Assembly: GCA_000708835.1 (NCBI GenBank)
Contig: DF237279.1
Location: 1 to 64,000 of the forward strand
Source of the DNA: Klebsormidium nitens
Taxonomy: Eukaryota > Streptophyta > Klebsormidiophyceae > Klebsormidiales > Klebsormidiaceae
DNA: 64,000 nucleotides
Direction of reading: 5' to 3'
Numbering within the stretch: position 1 is the stretch's first letter; every line of letters begins with the position of its first letter. The notes under the pieces are model-generated. The model had not been told where the DNA came from. It saw nothing but the letters and a program-made list of their open reading frames with translations, and did not search any database. Made by a program: the position numbers and the translations under genes. Shown piece by piece: positions 36,526 through 47,382 of this stretch.

Positions 36526-36552
36526 CTGGTCTACTTTGTCCGTCCCGCCCAT
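36526..36552 (-). pseudogene. Relic of WDR26 exon 1 with destroyed donor
   Basis: On the minus strand this reads ATG GGC GGG ACG GAC AAA GTA GAC CAG, that is MGGTDKVDQ, against the true MGGPDDVDQ at 33708-33734. The true exon is followed by GTGAGT; here the same position reads ATGAGC and runs into TGA. The copy therefore cannot splice to the rest of WDR26. It came along with the 2.8 kb duplication. Confidence 0.85.
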
Positions 36553-37260
36553 GTAACGTCGCGGCCAGTAGCCAGCAACCGGAACAATGTTCGCATCCAG
36601 AGATGATTACTGGTTAACGAGCATTCATGTGTACGTCGTTCGAGTTGGGGCTGACAATGACCGGTATGTGCACTGCTTGCATTGGGGGAGCTAAATGTTT
36701 GAAGCTCGTCACAGGTAGCATGCGCCTTTCCAAATTCCAGGCGCTCCCCAACCTCCCCTACGGCTACAGCACTTAGCATGGAGCTTCGAGACTGAGGTCT
36801 GAAGCGGGAGAGTACATGATCAGATGAAGACTACAAGACTCAAGAGGAGCTGGCACCATGCGGACGTTGTTTCGGACGCTACTTAGTATAGCAGGCTGAG
36901 GAGAATTGAGTCGGATGGGCCTCCCGGTGGATGCGGACGTCCCCGTTGTATTGAGAGTCAAACGTCCCGAACCTCCGACCGCAGCTTGCACTTGGCGCGG
37001 GGCGGCCGCCAGCGAAGTCCGCGCGAACCGCGGCCGTCCGATCCATGTTGTGCCATGGCAATTTACCAGTGCGAACAAATGCAGATGCGGCAGATTTGCA
37101 TCTAGGAAACAGGTAGTAAACAGAGCAACAGCGCCTTTACATACACCTCGGTGGATGTATCGCAGGTTCTGAGTGCTAAATATCATACTATTGGGAGGGC
37201 TCAGCTCTTGTCGCGTGATAGCGGTGTCAACGTCTTTGAACTCTTTGAATTCAGCGAACG

Positions 37261-38446
37261 ATGGCGCGCCAAGGCAGGGGCGTAATCTCCGTACTCCTTC
37301 TGTTCGGGTTGTTTGCAACAGCATGCTGTGAAGTCTCTTCTCCGTCAAACAATGACACCCAATTGCTTCTTCCTGAGCCAACCCTCGTGAACAACTACCT
37401 CCAAAAGTGCTCAAACTGGACCAATCCTCTGCTCGGGGGACAACCCCGAGCACTCCAGGTGGTAAAGTGTCACGCCAAGGCAGGGTATGACTTCTATCAA
37501 GCGGAAACGTCTGACAACTCTTGCGAATTCCCGCCCCCTATTGCGATAGAGACCATGCAAGACACAAAGGTACCAATTTTCGAGTACTGCGCCTGGTTCG
37601 CGTTTGGCTTCATAAGCGAGCTGATTTGGAACACAATCGCGACGGCGCTCGTCGGGGGCTTTTATGAAGGAATGTTGTGGGCCTGTTTTGACGAGTGTAT
37701 GAGCTTCAGGGAGAGTGCACGAGTCAATGTGCCCGGATTCTGAAGCATCGGATGATGATGAGGGACCAATCTACGGTCAGCATTCTGAACAAACCCGGGG
37801 CGCTTATTCGGAGGATGAAACGGCGGCCAGATTTGCTTGCTCCTTGGAAGCAAGCTCGTTTGAACTCGATGGGGAACGCGCGGAAAATCAAGCTGCTCCC
37901 AAAAAGCTGGCATCAGCTTGCAAGTGGTGTTGCTTGCTAGGTTTGATTGCCATGGTCGGTCTTCCCGTTGTAGGCGCCTCTGCTTTCGTCACCTACAAGG
38001 CAATGGAAGAGATGTTCCCAGTCCCTAGCAGGGAGCTGCAGTACGTAGGCCCGGTTCAGCTCCCCGACCCCTCCGAGGGCCTCAACCATTTCCTGACGCA
38101 AAGTAACGCTGCCTTGACTCTGACCCTGTGCATTACGGACGCTATGGGCTTCTACGTGGGCTTTCCGGACAGCTGTCCGCAGCTGGGCGACCCATATGGC
38201 GGACGCGTCAGAACGCCCCCGCCGATAACCTCTAATGAGGCGAAACCACTTGCAGGAGATTACTCGTTCTTTGTGACAATGGCCATGTGGGCGACCGGAA
38301 TTCCGGCTGTGTTCGTTGCCGCTTCTATGATCCTACACGGTTGTTTCTATGCGGAGAAGAAGATACGCGATGCGATCCAAAGGCGTAAGGCGGGCGCTTA
38401 CAAGCTTGTGCCGATGGAGGGAGGTTTGGAGCAGCAGCCAGTGTGA
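37261..38446 (+). CDS. Membrane-protein gene B (paralogue of A), one frame break
   Basis: Unrecognised family. It starts MARQGRGVISVLLLFGLFA, a clear signal-peptide-like N terminus, then NYLQKCSNWTNPLLGGQPRA and a membrane segment near FGFISELIWNTIATAL. A region rich in acidic residues and serine follows, then a second hydrophobic segment (LLGLIAMVGLPVVGASAF), an ectodomain with CITDAMGFYVGFPDSCPQLG, a last membrane segment (MAMWATGIPAVFVAASMI) and a basic tail. The first frame (37261-37743) and second frame (37715-38446) overlap and cover complementary parts of gene A's protein. Aligned to A, B lacks 2 bases near 37712-37725 ('cagggagag.tgcac' against 'cagggcgaaggtccac'), which causes the break. 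It may be a pseudogene, or two shorter proteins, or contain an assembly error. I keep it as CDS because the rest is well preserved. Confidence 0.5.
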
Positions 38447-39389
38447 GAGTGGGGTTACGAGACGATGTGTCTGTGCGTGAGGTTGACGTCGGACGAGGAC
38501 TGGCACTGGTTTCTGTGGTCTGAAGGATAGAACGACGATAAGATGGTCCGCAAACGAGGCAACATAAGGCAGTGAAATCCTCAAGAGACAGAACGAGTCC
38601 GAATTACGAATTCGTAGACGGTGGAGTAGTAAGTGGCTTTTCTTCGGTGTTGTGAATCAGTTTGTAGTTGCGTGTATCAATTTCAAGTTTGCAGTTACCG
38701 GTTTTAAGAGTTTGGCGGTTTTCGAACACAAACAGACGCATGAAGCATGCCAAGCATGCTTCTTATTGAGAAAGCTGTGGTACAAAGCAGAGCTCCATCT
38801 CAATGGCCGGCCCGATCCCGGATTTCAGATTCATCGGCCTATGTTTGCTGCATTACGTTCTAATATCCTACCTGAGTTTAAACCAGTTGGCGAGGGTATG
38901 CTACTTGTCATGCACATTCAACGACGCGGCAGTACATGTGAACGTGTCGTAGTCCAAACTCGTACAGTATTATAGTATCCGATCAAGCTCAGGCAGGCTG
39001 CCAGCGGGTTAAAATTGATCGAGGGGCCCGTTTACAGGGCTGGGCGCTCAGCTGAGCTCTGTGCATTGCAAGGTTGCCATGATATAATCAGCTGTGATGC
39101 ATCATTGATTGTGATCATTGCCAGCAGCTTTAGGGGATTAGGGGCGGCTCAAACGTCCTGCAATTGTCAGCCGTGGGTGGTTATGACTAAGAATTCAGTG
39201 TACTGCCACATGATGTACCCTGTATGAAGCAGTTGCTCAGACGCGAAGTTAGTACGCGCGGGCATTATAATAAATGGCCGGATGGCTGGCTCTCAAAAAC
39301 CTTGCATACTTGCAGATGCATGTGTTTATCGCGCCGAGTCGTACCTCTGACAGTCACTGAGTGAGGCTCAGCCTAGCGCCCGGCCATAT

Positions 39390-39848
39390 CGGATACCAGC
39401 TAGGCCCTTTGCACGGCACGGCGTGACGTCCTACTTATTTCGTCAGTTGGCGGCCATTGATGCATCATTATTTGAAACGATGCCAATCACTTAGCCTAGT
39501 AGGCTCTATAAGAACTCAGAGGTCTCGTATGCGCACAACAGCGCGGCCGCAATACGTTCCAGCGAATGATTTCTCCGCCTGTGAAACAGGAGACACTGAT
39601 TGCGTGATGGAACGTACTGATACCGCCTGGATTCTGGTTTGGTAGAGCTCTAAGAGCACTGTTTGAGATCTTGATACAATTCGTAATGTACGAGTGCTGC
39701 GCCTAAGGAAAGCTGTTGATCAGCTACTAGTGACAGTCTATCTACATAGGGCCGATTTCATGGCGAGCCTGTCGTGTAATCGGATAACCTGGATGAAAGC
39801 AGTCCAGTGGTGCACTTTACAACGAGGTGTCCTGCATGTGTACCGCTG
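39390..39848. other. Intergenic, no feature seen
   Basis: About 460 bp between the end of the duplicated segment and the stop codon of the KBL gene. It contains only short unrelated open frames and scattered 'gcatgc'-type motifs. Nothing supports a gene or an RNA here. Confidence 0.4.
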
Positions 39849-42800
39849 TCAATCGATTACACCCAAAGACTTGCCAACAGCTTGAAATGCTGCGATCGCT
39901 CTGTCTAGTTGTTCTCTAGAGTGACCGGCCGAGAGCTGTACTCTGATGCGAGCGGCGCCTTTTGGCACAACCGGATAACTAAAACCTATTACGTAGATTC
40001 CCTTCTCGAGCAACTTTTCGGCCATGTCGTGGGCCAGTCGGGCGTCCCCCAACATAATGGGCACGATTGGGTGGTCGCCTTTTTGCAGCTTGAACCCCGC
40101 CGCCGCCATCTTTTTCCGGAAGTACGCGGTGTTGTCCGCGAGTTTGTCCCGAAGTTCGGTGCTGCAGAGAGGACGGAAGGAGAATGTCACCTTAAGTCAC
40201 ATCCAAAGTTATATTTGCCGACTGGGCAGCGGAGAGAGGACGGGTTCTTCTGGCGCTCGAAAGCTGCTCAAACCGGTTCTGGAAAGAACGAACGACTCAG
40301 CTTTGCGCAACGCAACAGAACGCGGGACAAGTGCCTTCTGGCAAGTGCTCGGTGTAAGGATTTCTGGAGCAGCGAGAACAATTAAGAAAGCATCAAGCCG
40401 ACTTGGAAAGGCGCTTTTTTTGCGCAATGCAACCTTGAAACGAAAGCGTAGAAGCGAAAGGAAGTATCGGGCGCCATCGAGTGGGCAGAGCAGCTTCTCA
40501 GTCTCCATTTCTGAGCAGCTTAAACCGCTGGCATCCCATAATACGCAAACCAGCAGATGAGCGCACTCTGTCGACTCTGTCCCTCCCCACGAGTTCGAAA
40601 CGACACAATGAAGAACTCAATATTTCTACATTTTGTTTTGTCAAGCGCCACGAGGGAGTTCAAATTCACCGTCCGGAAACGATAACCCAAAACGGCCTTC
40701 GTGCCGCCCCCAAAGCTGCGAGTCATAAGCAGCACTCTCGAACCGCACCTGCTTATAAGAAGGTCCATCGCTGCAATGCTGGCGGCAGCCACCGACGGAG
40801 CGAGCGTGTTGGAGAATAAGTACGGCCGCGCTTTTTGACGGAGAATGTCGACAACGTCTTTCCGCCCCGTAGTGTACCCCCCGGTCGCGCCCCCGAGCGC
40901 CTTGCCGAGCGTCGAGTTGATGATATCGACCTGCGAGCAGGAAAACATGCGGATTGTTAAGACCCTGTTTTATGAAATTCCACGTCGACCGAAATGGGTG
41001 AGCGCTCATCTACGATCCTCCGGACCAATAAGAACGGTTCAATCGGTCACGTGGTACAAAAAACACAAACCTGGTGCAAGACTTGCCAGAAAGGCAGTGT
41101 ACAAAGCTGTATGCGGACCAGAGATGCGAAGCTGGTCGACGCGGAATGTAAGGACGCCCAATACCGCGTGTATGTTGCACTAACGCAAAGGTTTTGGCGA
41201 CCACAGTATCATTGCTAAAGAATAAAGACGCACTTGGTGTTTCCCACATCGAGATTTTCGAAACACAACAACGATCAGACAGGGATCGCAGTGACTTTGG
41301 CACGTTACAGAAGACCAGACAATCGAAGGGCCGACTTCTCACTCATCGCCTAAAGCAAAGAAATGCAGATAAAAGCTCGACGAAAACTGAAAACAGGCTT
41401 GTTTTGGTGCTGCCCTTGGGGCCGCCTTTTGGCTCGTCCATTGCTTTTGTGTAGGATTAAAGTAGCACGAGGTGCGCTCAGGTGTTCGACAACGTTTCTG
41501 ACACAGATAAAGTTTCAAACGTCAAGAGCACCTCATGCCTTTGGACTGCAGCCTCGACAGCAACTCTCTGATAGAGTTGAAGCGATGGTTCAACTCGTTC
41601 ATGACCGAAAGGGTCCCCTGAAGTAGTGTTCCCACAATCTGTTCCTCCATTACAAGTCGAAGCGCCGACGCACGACAACAAAGACGGCCGTGGCGAAGTT
41701 CACCTGCATAACATTGCCTAACACGGCCTGACAAAAGCGAGAGCCAGCCGTCCTCCCCAGCACTCATCCGGTAGCGCCAAAATTTACTTCCCCTTCAAAC
41801 AGACTCGACTGAATATGAGCGCTCCTTTTCCCAGGCCCGCCGGTCAAATCTCCAGGAGCGTGAATCCAATGTACACCCACCTTGCAGCCCTCCGCAGAGT
41901 TCATCCGTCCCCCGCTCTGTCGTCCCCATGAACTGCTCCCCGTCCAAACCCACAGCATGATTTGACACCAAACGCGAAGAGCCCCGCTGAATCGCAAGGA
42001 CGTCAACTAGAAATCGAGGTGCCCAATGCAGATCGTACCTTGCCCTGCACTCCGCAGTACTCATCCGTCCCCCGCCCCGTCGCCCCTAGGAACCCTGTCG
42101 CGTGGCAGTCGTCCACGAAAGTGACCGCGTCGTGCTTCTGGGCGAGGCCCACGATCTCGTCTAGTGGCGCCACGTGGCCATCCATGCTGAAGACGCCGTC
42201 GGTCGCGATCAGCCGCACGCGCGCATTTTGTGTTTCTCGCAGGTGCGTTTCGAGGTCGGCCATGTCGACGTGTTTGTACCTGGGGAGTTTTGACAACGAT
42301 TAGATTTCCCATTTGTGTTCTAGAGAGGAAGAAGTGCCTGAGTGATACCTCGAATATGCAAATCCATGTGAAACGTTTGTCGCAAGCACCTGCACGCGCG
42401 GGCCCTGACTTTTACGCAAATGCAATTCGAAGTTGGTTGTGTCGACGTGTCTGTGTCTGGAAGATTTGAGCAACCATTGTAGATTGAAACAGAGACAGAA
42501 AAGAATCCGCTTGAAAGACTGAGAAGGGTGATTTGAGTGTCCAACAGAATCCAGCTTCTAAGGTCGCCTTTTTTGGCAAACTTTACCGTTCCTAAAGGAG
42601 GGCAGCATGTCCGGCCTCGTCTCAGGTAGGACTTCTCTTTCCTGACGTCAACGGTTATGCCTGACACGTCGACGTCTTTAACTTGCTCTCACCTCCGTCG
42701 TTGGGCTTTACAGAGCCTGATGCCGTCGATGATGCTCGCATGGTTGAGCTCGTCGCTAATGACAGCATCCTCTGACGTCAGGATCGCCTCAAAGAGGCCC

Positions 42801-44718
42801 CCGTTCGCGTCGAAGCAGCTGGGGTACAGAACTGCAGACAATACAACCGGGTGAAAACAGTGTTGCAGCTTTCGGAACGGGGTCAAGGGGAGTTGTACTT
42901 TTGAGACATAGGCCAGAATTGCAGTCTTTCACTGATGACGTGGCAAGGATCGGCTTGTTTAGGGGCCTTCTCGGGCAACGATTGGTCGGACGACACCAAC
43001 GCAGGGGTTTTGCCCTTGAAGCTTGCCAGGTCATCGCTTCCAAAAACATTGCCGGTCTCGGGTTCCAAAAATTACCGACGGAATTTCACCCCGCCTGTTC
43101 GGATTATTATCTTGATTCAAATGTAATCTCAATAAAGACAGTCGCATAGGTTTTTTATCAAGGAGCGGGTCACGCAGGACTGTTGAAGGGTCCTTCAGAT
43201 GACTAAACTTTGAGTCACATCAGAGACGGGCAATCTAAAACCTACAAGAAAAGTCCGAATGACTCGAGGCATTTGAGAACCCACAGGGTTACGACGTAGA
43301 AATCACGAGAACTTGAGCTGTCACGCCCCTGCTTTGGGCATCAGGATCCAGGTCCTATCCCGAACTTCGATGACGAACAATATACGTAAACTCCGTGTTG
43401 ACTAGAGTGAGAGTGAGTCAAAAATCGAGCAAAGAGCTCCGCAGGTCCTCACTTGTGTCATCAGTCCCATGAAATTCCGACAACTTCGCCTCCAGTTCCT
43501 GCAGAGACCGGCGCCAGCTATTCAGTGTCCGTTCGAGATCCGAGCATAAAGTGACGTTTTGTATGTATCTAGACCAGCGTAATCGTTTTCTGGTATGTAG
43601 ACTTCATTCCTATTCCTACAGGCACCTCTGGAAGGTAGCTATGGGGCTCCCCTCGATTGGCTTCTCAATTAGCTTCTCAAGCAAAGGGGATCAGATAAGG
43701 AAGACGTGAAAGCAGCGAGATTGAAGCGACCAAATGTACCTTCTAAGAAGCAAAACGTGCAGGCGCAACGGCAGAGTCACCAGACAACGCTTCAACATCA
43801 GAGCATCTCACCAATGGCGTTTCCTAACATAGCTTTTCTTAGTGGCCAATCCTGGTGGTGTTTCCCAGTGTGGCTATCTCAAGAAGGAAACATACGTTGA
43901 CACAAAGCCCTGACTGCGATAGAAAGAGAGGACTTTGTGGCCTCTGGTCCTGGAACCAACGTACCTTATGCAAGTCCTGCGTTCCACAGATGAAGCGCAC
44001 AGAAGACAAGCCAAAACCGTGCGTGTCAAGCGCTTTCTTGGCGGCCGCAACTAGAGTGGGGTGGTTGCTGAGACCCAGGTAGTTGTTTGCACAGAAGTTC
44101 AGGACAGCGAAGGAACCACCGGCGACGTGTATGGACGCAGACTGGGGGGTCGTGATAACTCGCTCACCTGCGCATATCAAATTGGTTGGTAAAGCAAAAA
44201 CTGATAAGAAAAAGTAAGGCAGATAACATGGAGAATACTATGGGGCAGATGGAGTTAGAAAGTGAGAGTTGCAGCTTTCCAGAAAGAGAGGAAGAGATGA
44301 TATGGCAAACTTCCAGTAAATTCCCCCTTCCTTTTCCGACTTTGGATAAAGTGCCGGTGCCGGGAATAGTGAGGCATGCATGATCGAGCTTGAGCACGTC
44401 GCCACCCCCAGCACCGAGAGGGTTACAACCCAGAGCCTAAAACTCAACATGGAGCAGCTCAAAGTTGATGGACTTTCAGCTCTCACTCTTGAAAGTCCCG
44501 CCCTTCTTCATCTCCTCCAACTGCTGCTGCAAAGCTTTGTGAAGCGCATCCTGCTTCTCTGTTGCTTGTGTATGAGTGCCCGCGTCTGACTGGTCAGGTT
44601 CAGCACCAGGCTGCACAAACCCTTCTGAGCTGGAGAGCTGCCTAACCCAGGGCACACGAAAGGCCAGCTGCAGACCCCACAAGTTGACGGGCCGCGACGC
44701 CCTGATGGCTGCTTGCAT
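39849..44718 (-). CDS. KBL: Glycine C-acetyltransferase (2-amino-3-ketobutyrate CoA ligase), seven exons
   Basis: PLP-dependent enzyme that interconverts 2-amino-3-oxobutanoate plus CoA with glycine plus acetyl-CoA, the second step of threonine breakdown. Exons, 5' to 3': 44487-44718, 43965-44167, 43453-43498, 42693-42831, 42039-42279, 40749-40930 and 39849-40161 (TGA). All introns are GT-AG and phases agree, giving 451 aa. The first roughly 55 residues ([15 protein letters not shown], arginine- and serine-containing) look like an organelle-targeting extension, probably mitochondrial. The conserved core is visible in order: [83 protein letters not shown], the PLP-lysine motif STLGKALGG (Lys about 297) and [20 protein letters not shown] near the end. 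The bacterial enzyme is about 398 aa, so the core is full length. Two introns contain copies of exon edges. It is head-to-head with the glutaredoxin gene. Confidence 0.95.
41850..41945 (-). repeat. Copy of the KBL exon-5 3' edge with donor site
   Basis: The end of exon 5 on the plus strand ('gtaccttgccctgcactccgcagtactcatccgtcccccgccccgtcg') is echoed at 41879 and onward by 'caccttgcagccctccgcagagttcatccgtcccccgctctgtcg'. The offset is 158 bp. The copied peptide reads [13 protein letters not shown] against [12 protein letters not shown]. The donor is intact (CAAG|GTGGGT on the minus strand). Intron sequence beyond the donor is copied too. A weaker third echo may lie near 41700. Confidence 0.8.
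42400..42490 (-). repeat. Copy of the KBL exon-5 5' edge
   Basis: The plus-strand sequence 'gtcgacgtgtttgtacctggggagttttgacaacgattagatt' style edge at 42264-42305 is matched at 42441-42482 by 'gtcgacgtgtctgtgtctgg' and 'agatttgagcaaccattgtagatt'. The offset is 177 bp. It covers both sides of the acceptor; the acceptor AG is kept (CAG|ACACAG). A third partial 'gacacgtcgacgtcttta' sits at 42664, just before exon 4's donor. Confidence 0.75.
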
Positions 44719-45465
44719 TGTTGCGACAGGTTCTGCGCCACCCAGAAAAAGAAGGCCCGCTTACCAATGGGTCTCCTGATTCTACGCTTCAAGCATCAGT
44801 TGATGCCTGTAATTAGAATAGGAGCAAAGGGCTGACATAAATTACCAAGCTCAACAGGTGGCTAAGGCTGGCGATCGAGCGCTTTCAAGTTTCCGAAGTT
44901 CGAGTGTGGTGAACCCTAATTTAGCCGGGGCCTACATTGACTGTGACAAGATCACCTGAGTCAAGGACGCAACCCGCTTTCGACGTTAAGCTACAGTTGC
45001 TCAATAGCCTGGAGGCTGGACTGCGGATACAAACGGGTTCGGTTTAGATCAAACCCTGTTTATGCTTACGTCATCAATGGGTTCGCAGTTAGCTAGTGTA
45101 ATGGGATGGTCCAATGAACCAATCAAGCTTCCTTAATTTTCCACGTGGTATCCAACATGATGTTCTTGGTACGTACCACGAACGCAATGACACTTGTTCT
45201 GGCACGGTACCTCTTTGACCGGTACGGCTTTCGAGGGAAGGCGCTGTACACACATCAATCCCGATGCACACAGAAGGTCAAACCTGAGGCTGAGCCGTGT
45301 GAGTCGTGACTCGTGAGCTGGCTTGCATTCAACTTCGCAATTCTTTTGCCTTTCTTTTGCGTCAAGACTCAGAGGGGGCAGCTGCTGGACTCGGAGCCTT
45401 TGAGCCTTCAGTTGGGGGCAATTGGAGTCAATTGAAGCGTGAAAGGCCCAAGCAAGGAGTTGCCA
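44719..45465. promoter_or_regulatory. Divergent promoter region, KBL / glutaredoxin
   Basis: 747 bp between two divergent start codons. I see no strong TATA box or repeated dyad. A short palindrome-like 'ggtacgtacc' variant ('ttggtacgtaccacg') occurs near 45168-45181. The open frames in this stretch are short shadows. Promoter function is inferred from gene arrangement only. Confidence 0.4.
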
Positions 45466-47382
45466 ATGGCGTCCTGCATCGCAAACAGGGCAGCGTCCTT
45501 CTTTACCCCCTCTGCGATCCGCGCGCCACCCCAATCGAACACCTGCAATGCAGTGCTGCTCTTCACACCCTCGTACATCTACAGCCGAGCTGTCTACTTG
45601 TCTAGGTCACCGGTGTTGCTAAACACATACCCTGCTCATCTAGAAAAGTCTTGGCTTGGATCAAAAGCCAGCACATTTGCAATGAATCCGCTGCCTTCAG
45701 TTGGCAGTATCATGTCAACAAGCCATGGCATTCTAGAGGCGCCTTCCCTGTGCCGCAGAGCCTCCTTGCACTGTAAAGCTTCTGGGAGCGGTATCGTTGA
45801 AGAAGTGAAGAAAAAGAATGAAGAGAACCCTGTGATAGTCTACTCGAAGTCATGGTGTCCGTGAGTTCCCTCCCTTGTGGTTCTTTGATTGCTCTAATAG
45901 GGGACTCCTATGACTCAATTGCATTCGGTGATTGGTTTATCTGAGTGCGCTTGTTTTGAGAAGCTGAAAGAAGCATTTCAGAGAAGAGTCAGTGATTTGC
46001 TCTTTCAAGAGTTGCTGCCACCTTTGCGGAGTTGGATGTTTGGAGAATTGAATGATGCCCATGTTGTACCGTTATTGTCCGCACTTCATTTAGTGCTTCA
46101 CCACAGCGGAATGCATGCCTAATCCAGCATTCGTTTGTTGTTGTTGTTGTCAGAGAGCATAACTAACCACATCTTTCCGCTATTGAGAAGATATGCGGAC
46201 ATCGATGCCAGAAGGAGCTAACCAAATGCAAAGTGCTTTTGTAAAAGTAATCTACCTTCTTGTGACTCCTGCAACCATTCATGCGTTTTTGGTGTGCTTC
46301 ACACGAACAAATATTCCCCTTTGCCTTTTAGGTACTGCTCTCAAGTGAAGGGCCTTTTCAGGCAATTGGGGGTGCCTGCGAAAGTGATCGAACTAGACGA
46401 AATCAGTGAGTTGCTCCTTGATAGCTTACCTAGAGCAGATGGCTTCGTTTCCTGTTCTTTGAATCTCTTTCTTTCTCCCCCGACTCTGTCCTTCCGCCCC
46501 CGAAGTCAGGCGCTGTGTTCAAGTACCACGACATTGGATAGAATGCAGCATCAAGATGTTCGAAGAAGGACAAACAATCAAGTTCTATCGATTTTGGCAT
46601 CTTGCATCTGTTGGCTGTGGTCTGAGCCACCTCAGGGTAAAAGCGCCTTTGCAGTCCCAGGTATGTGTTTGCAGTCCCCCATATTTGAGCGAGTTACCCA
46701 TCTGCAACCAGAGTAGTCTGCCGGTGACTCCCGTAGAGTTGTACTGTGTTGAGCCTGCCTAAGTGAATTCTTTCCTGCTCCATTTGCAGATGAAGAGGAG
46801 GAGGTACAGGATGCTCTCTACGAGCTCACGCGCCAGGCAACAGTTCCGAACGTGTTCATTGGCAAGTCGTCCTCACCTTCGACACCTCAGCTTTTGGATG
46901 TCTTATCGCATTATGCTCACATTGGCTGCCTGCATATGGACTGCTATTTCGCCAGCTTCGACAGCCTCTAGTACTGGTTGCTTTCGAGATGAATACAGGG
47001 TCGAGCAGCCTGTTTGGCCACATCGAAGGAGTCGGAAGTCTCCCCTGCGCACCCGCAACCAAACTGACATTCTGGCGTCTATCTGCAGGGGGAAAGCATA
47101 TTGGTGGCTGTGATGGTGAGTTGGCCTTCTTTTCTCTGCCGCTTATTGCGAGTCTCCGAAAATTCGACCAACTTCACAGCCCATCTTCTACTAGCGTAAT
47201 CACATCGTTTTTGTCGCCTCGATACTGCCCCTCAGCCTGCTCCAAAGCCCCACTTCTGGTCGTACCATTGGTTCAACAAGTCATATTGGCCGTTTGTCTT
47301 TGCAGATACGATGGCTTTGAAAAGAAGCGGTAAGCTCTTTGAGTTGCTCGCGGACGCGGGCATAAACGTGACGTCAAAATAA
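45466..47382 (+). CDS. Glutaredoxin, CPYC type, probably plastid-targeted, five exons
   Basis: Small glutathione-dependent thiol oxidoreductase. Exons: 45466-45860, 46332-46405, 46790-46861, 47089-47115 and 47306-47382 (TAA), giving 214 aa. Active site WCPYC is at residues 130-134, split by intron 1. The cis-proline motif TVPNVF is at about 174-179, and the glutathione-binding GGKHIGGCDD is at about 181-190. The C-terminal helix reads SGKLFELLADAG. The first roughly 100 residues are rich in Ser, Ala and Arg and contain few acidic residues. They resemble a plastid transit peptide, although a mitochondrial one is possible. Intron 3 is the odd one: the frame only works if the donor is G|GCAAGT at 46861/46862, a GC-AG intron, which restores the canonical VFIGGKHIGG. 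The other introns are GT-AG. Land-plant plastid glutaredoxins of this clade usually carry CSYC or CSYS, so CPYC is notable. Confidence 0.93.
46862..47088 (+). other. GC-AG intron of the glutaredoxin gene
   Basis: The upstream exon must end with one base of a glycine codon (ATT G) so that the next exon, after 'tctgcag', reads GG GGA AAG CAT ATT GGT GGC TGT. The sequence at the junction is ATTG|GCAAGT, the known consensus of GC-AG introns. The nearest GT, three bases later, would put exon 4 out of frame. Confidence 0.85.

Larger units (their letters stand above)
36500..39390. repeat. Tandem segmental duplication, right copy (about 2.9 kb)
   Basis: Right copy, immediately after the left one. 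It contains the relic of WDR26 exon 1, the divergent promoter, gene B and about 0.9 kb of 3' flank. The flank (38750-39380) matches 35870-36460 with clear but lower similarity than the genes, which suggests that the genes were under constraint for some time after duplication. Confidence 0.8.

Noticed and set aside
40209-40508. 99-codon minus-strand frame starting [11 protein letters not shown]
   Set aside because: It lies in the KBL intron between exons 6 and 7, which splice in phase without it. No domain seen.
41795-42064. Minus-strand frame resembling a KBL fragment ([11 protein letters not shown])
   Set aside because: Not a separate gene; it is the intronic copy of the KBL exon 5 edge and lacks the rest of the enzyme.
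46130-46152. Short (TTG)n run in glutaredoxin intron 1
   Set aside because: A simple microsatellite of about six units; ordinary.
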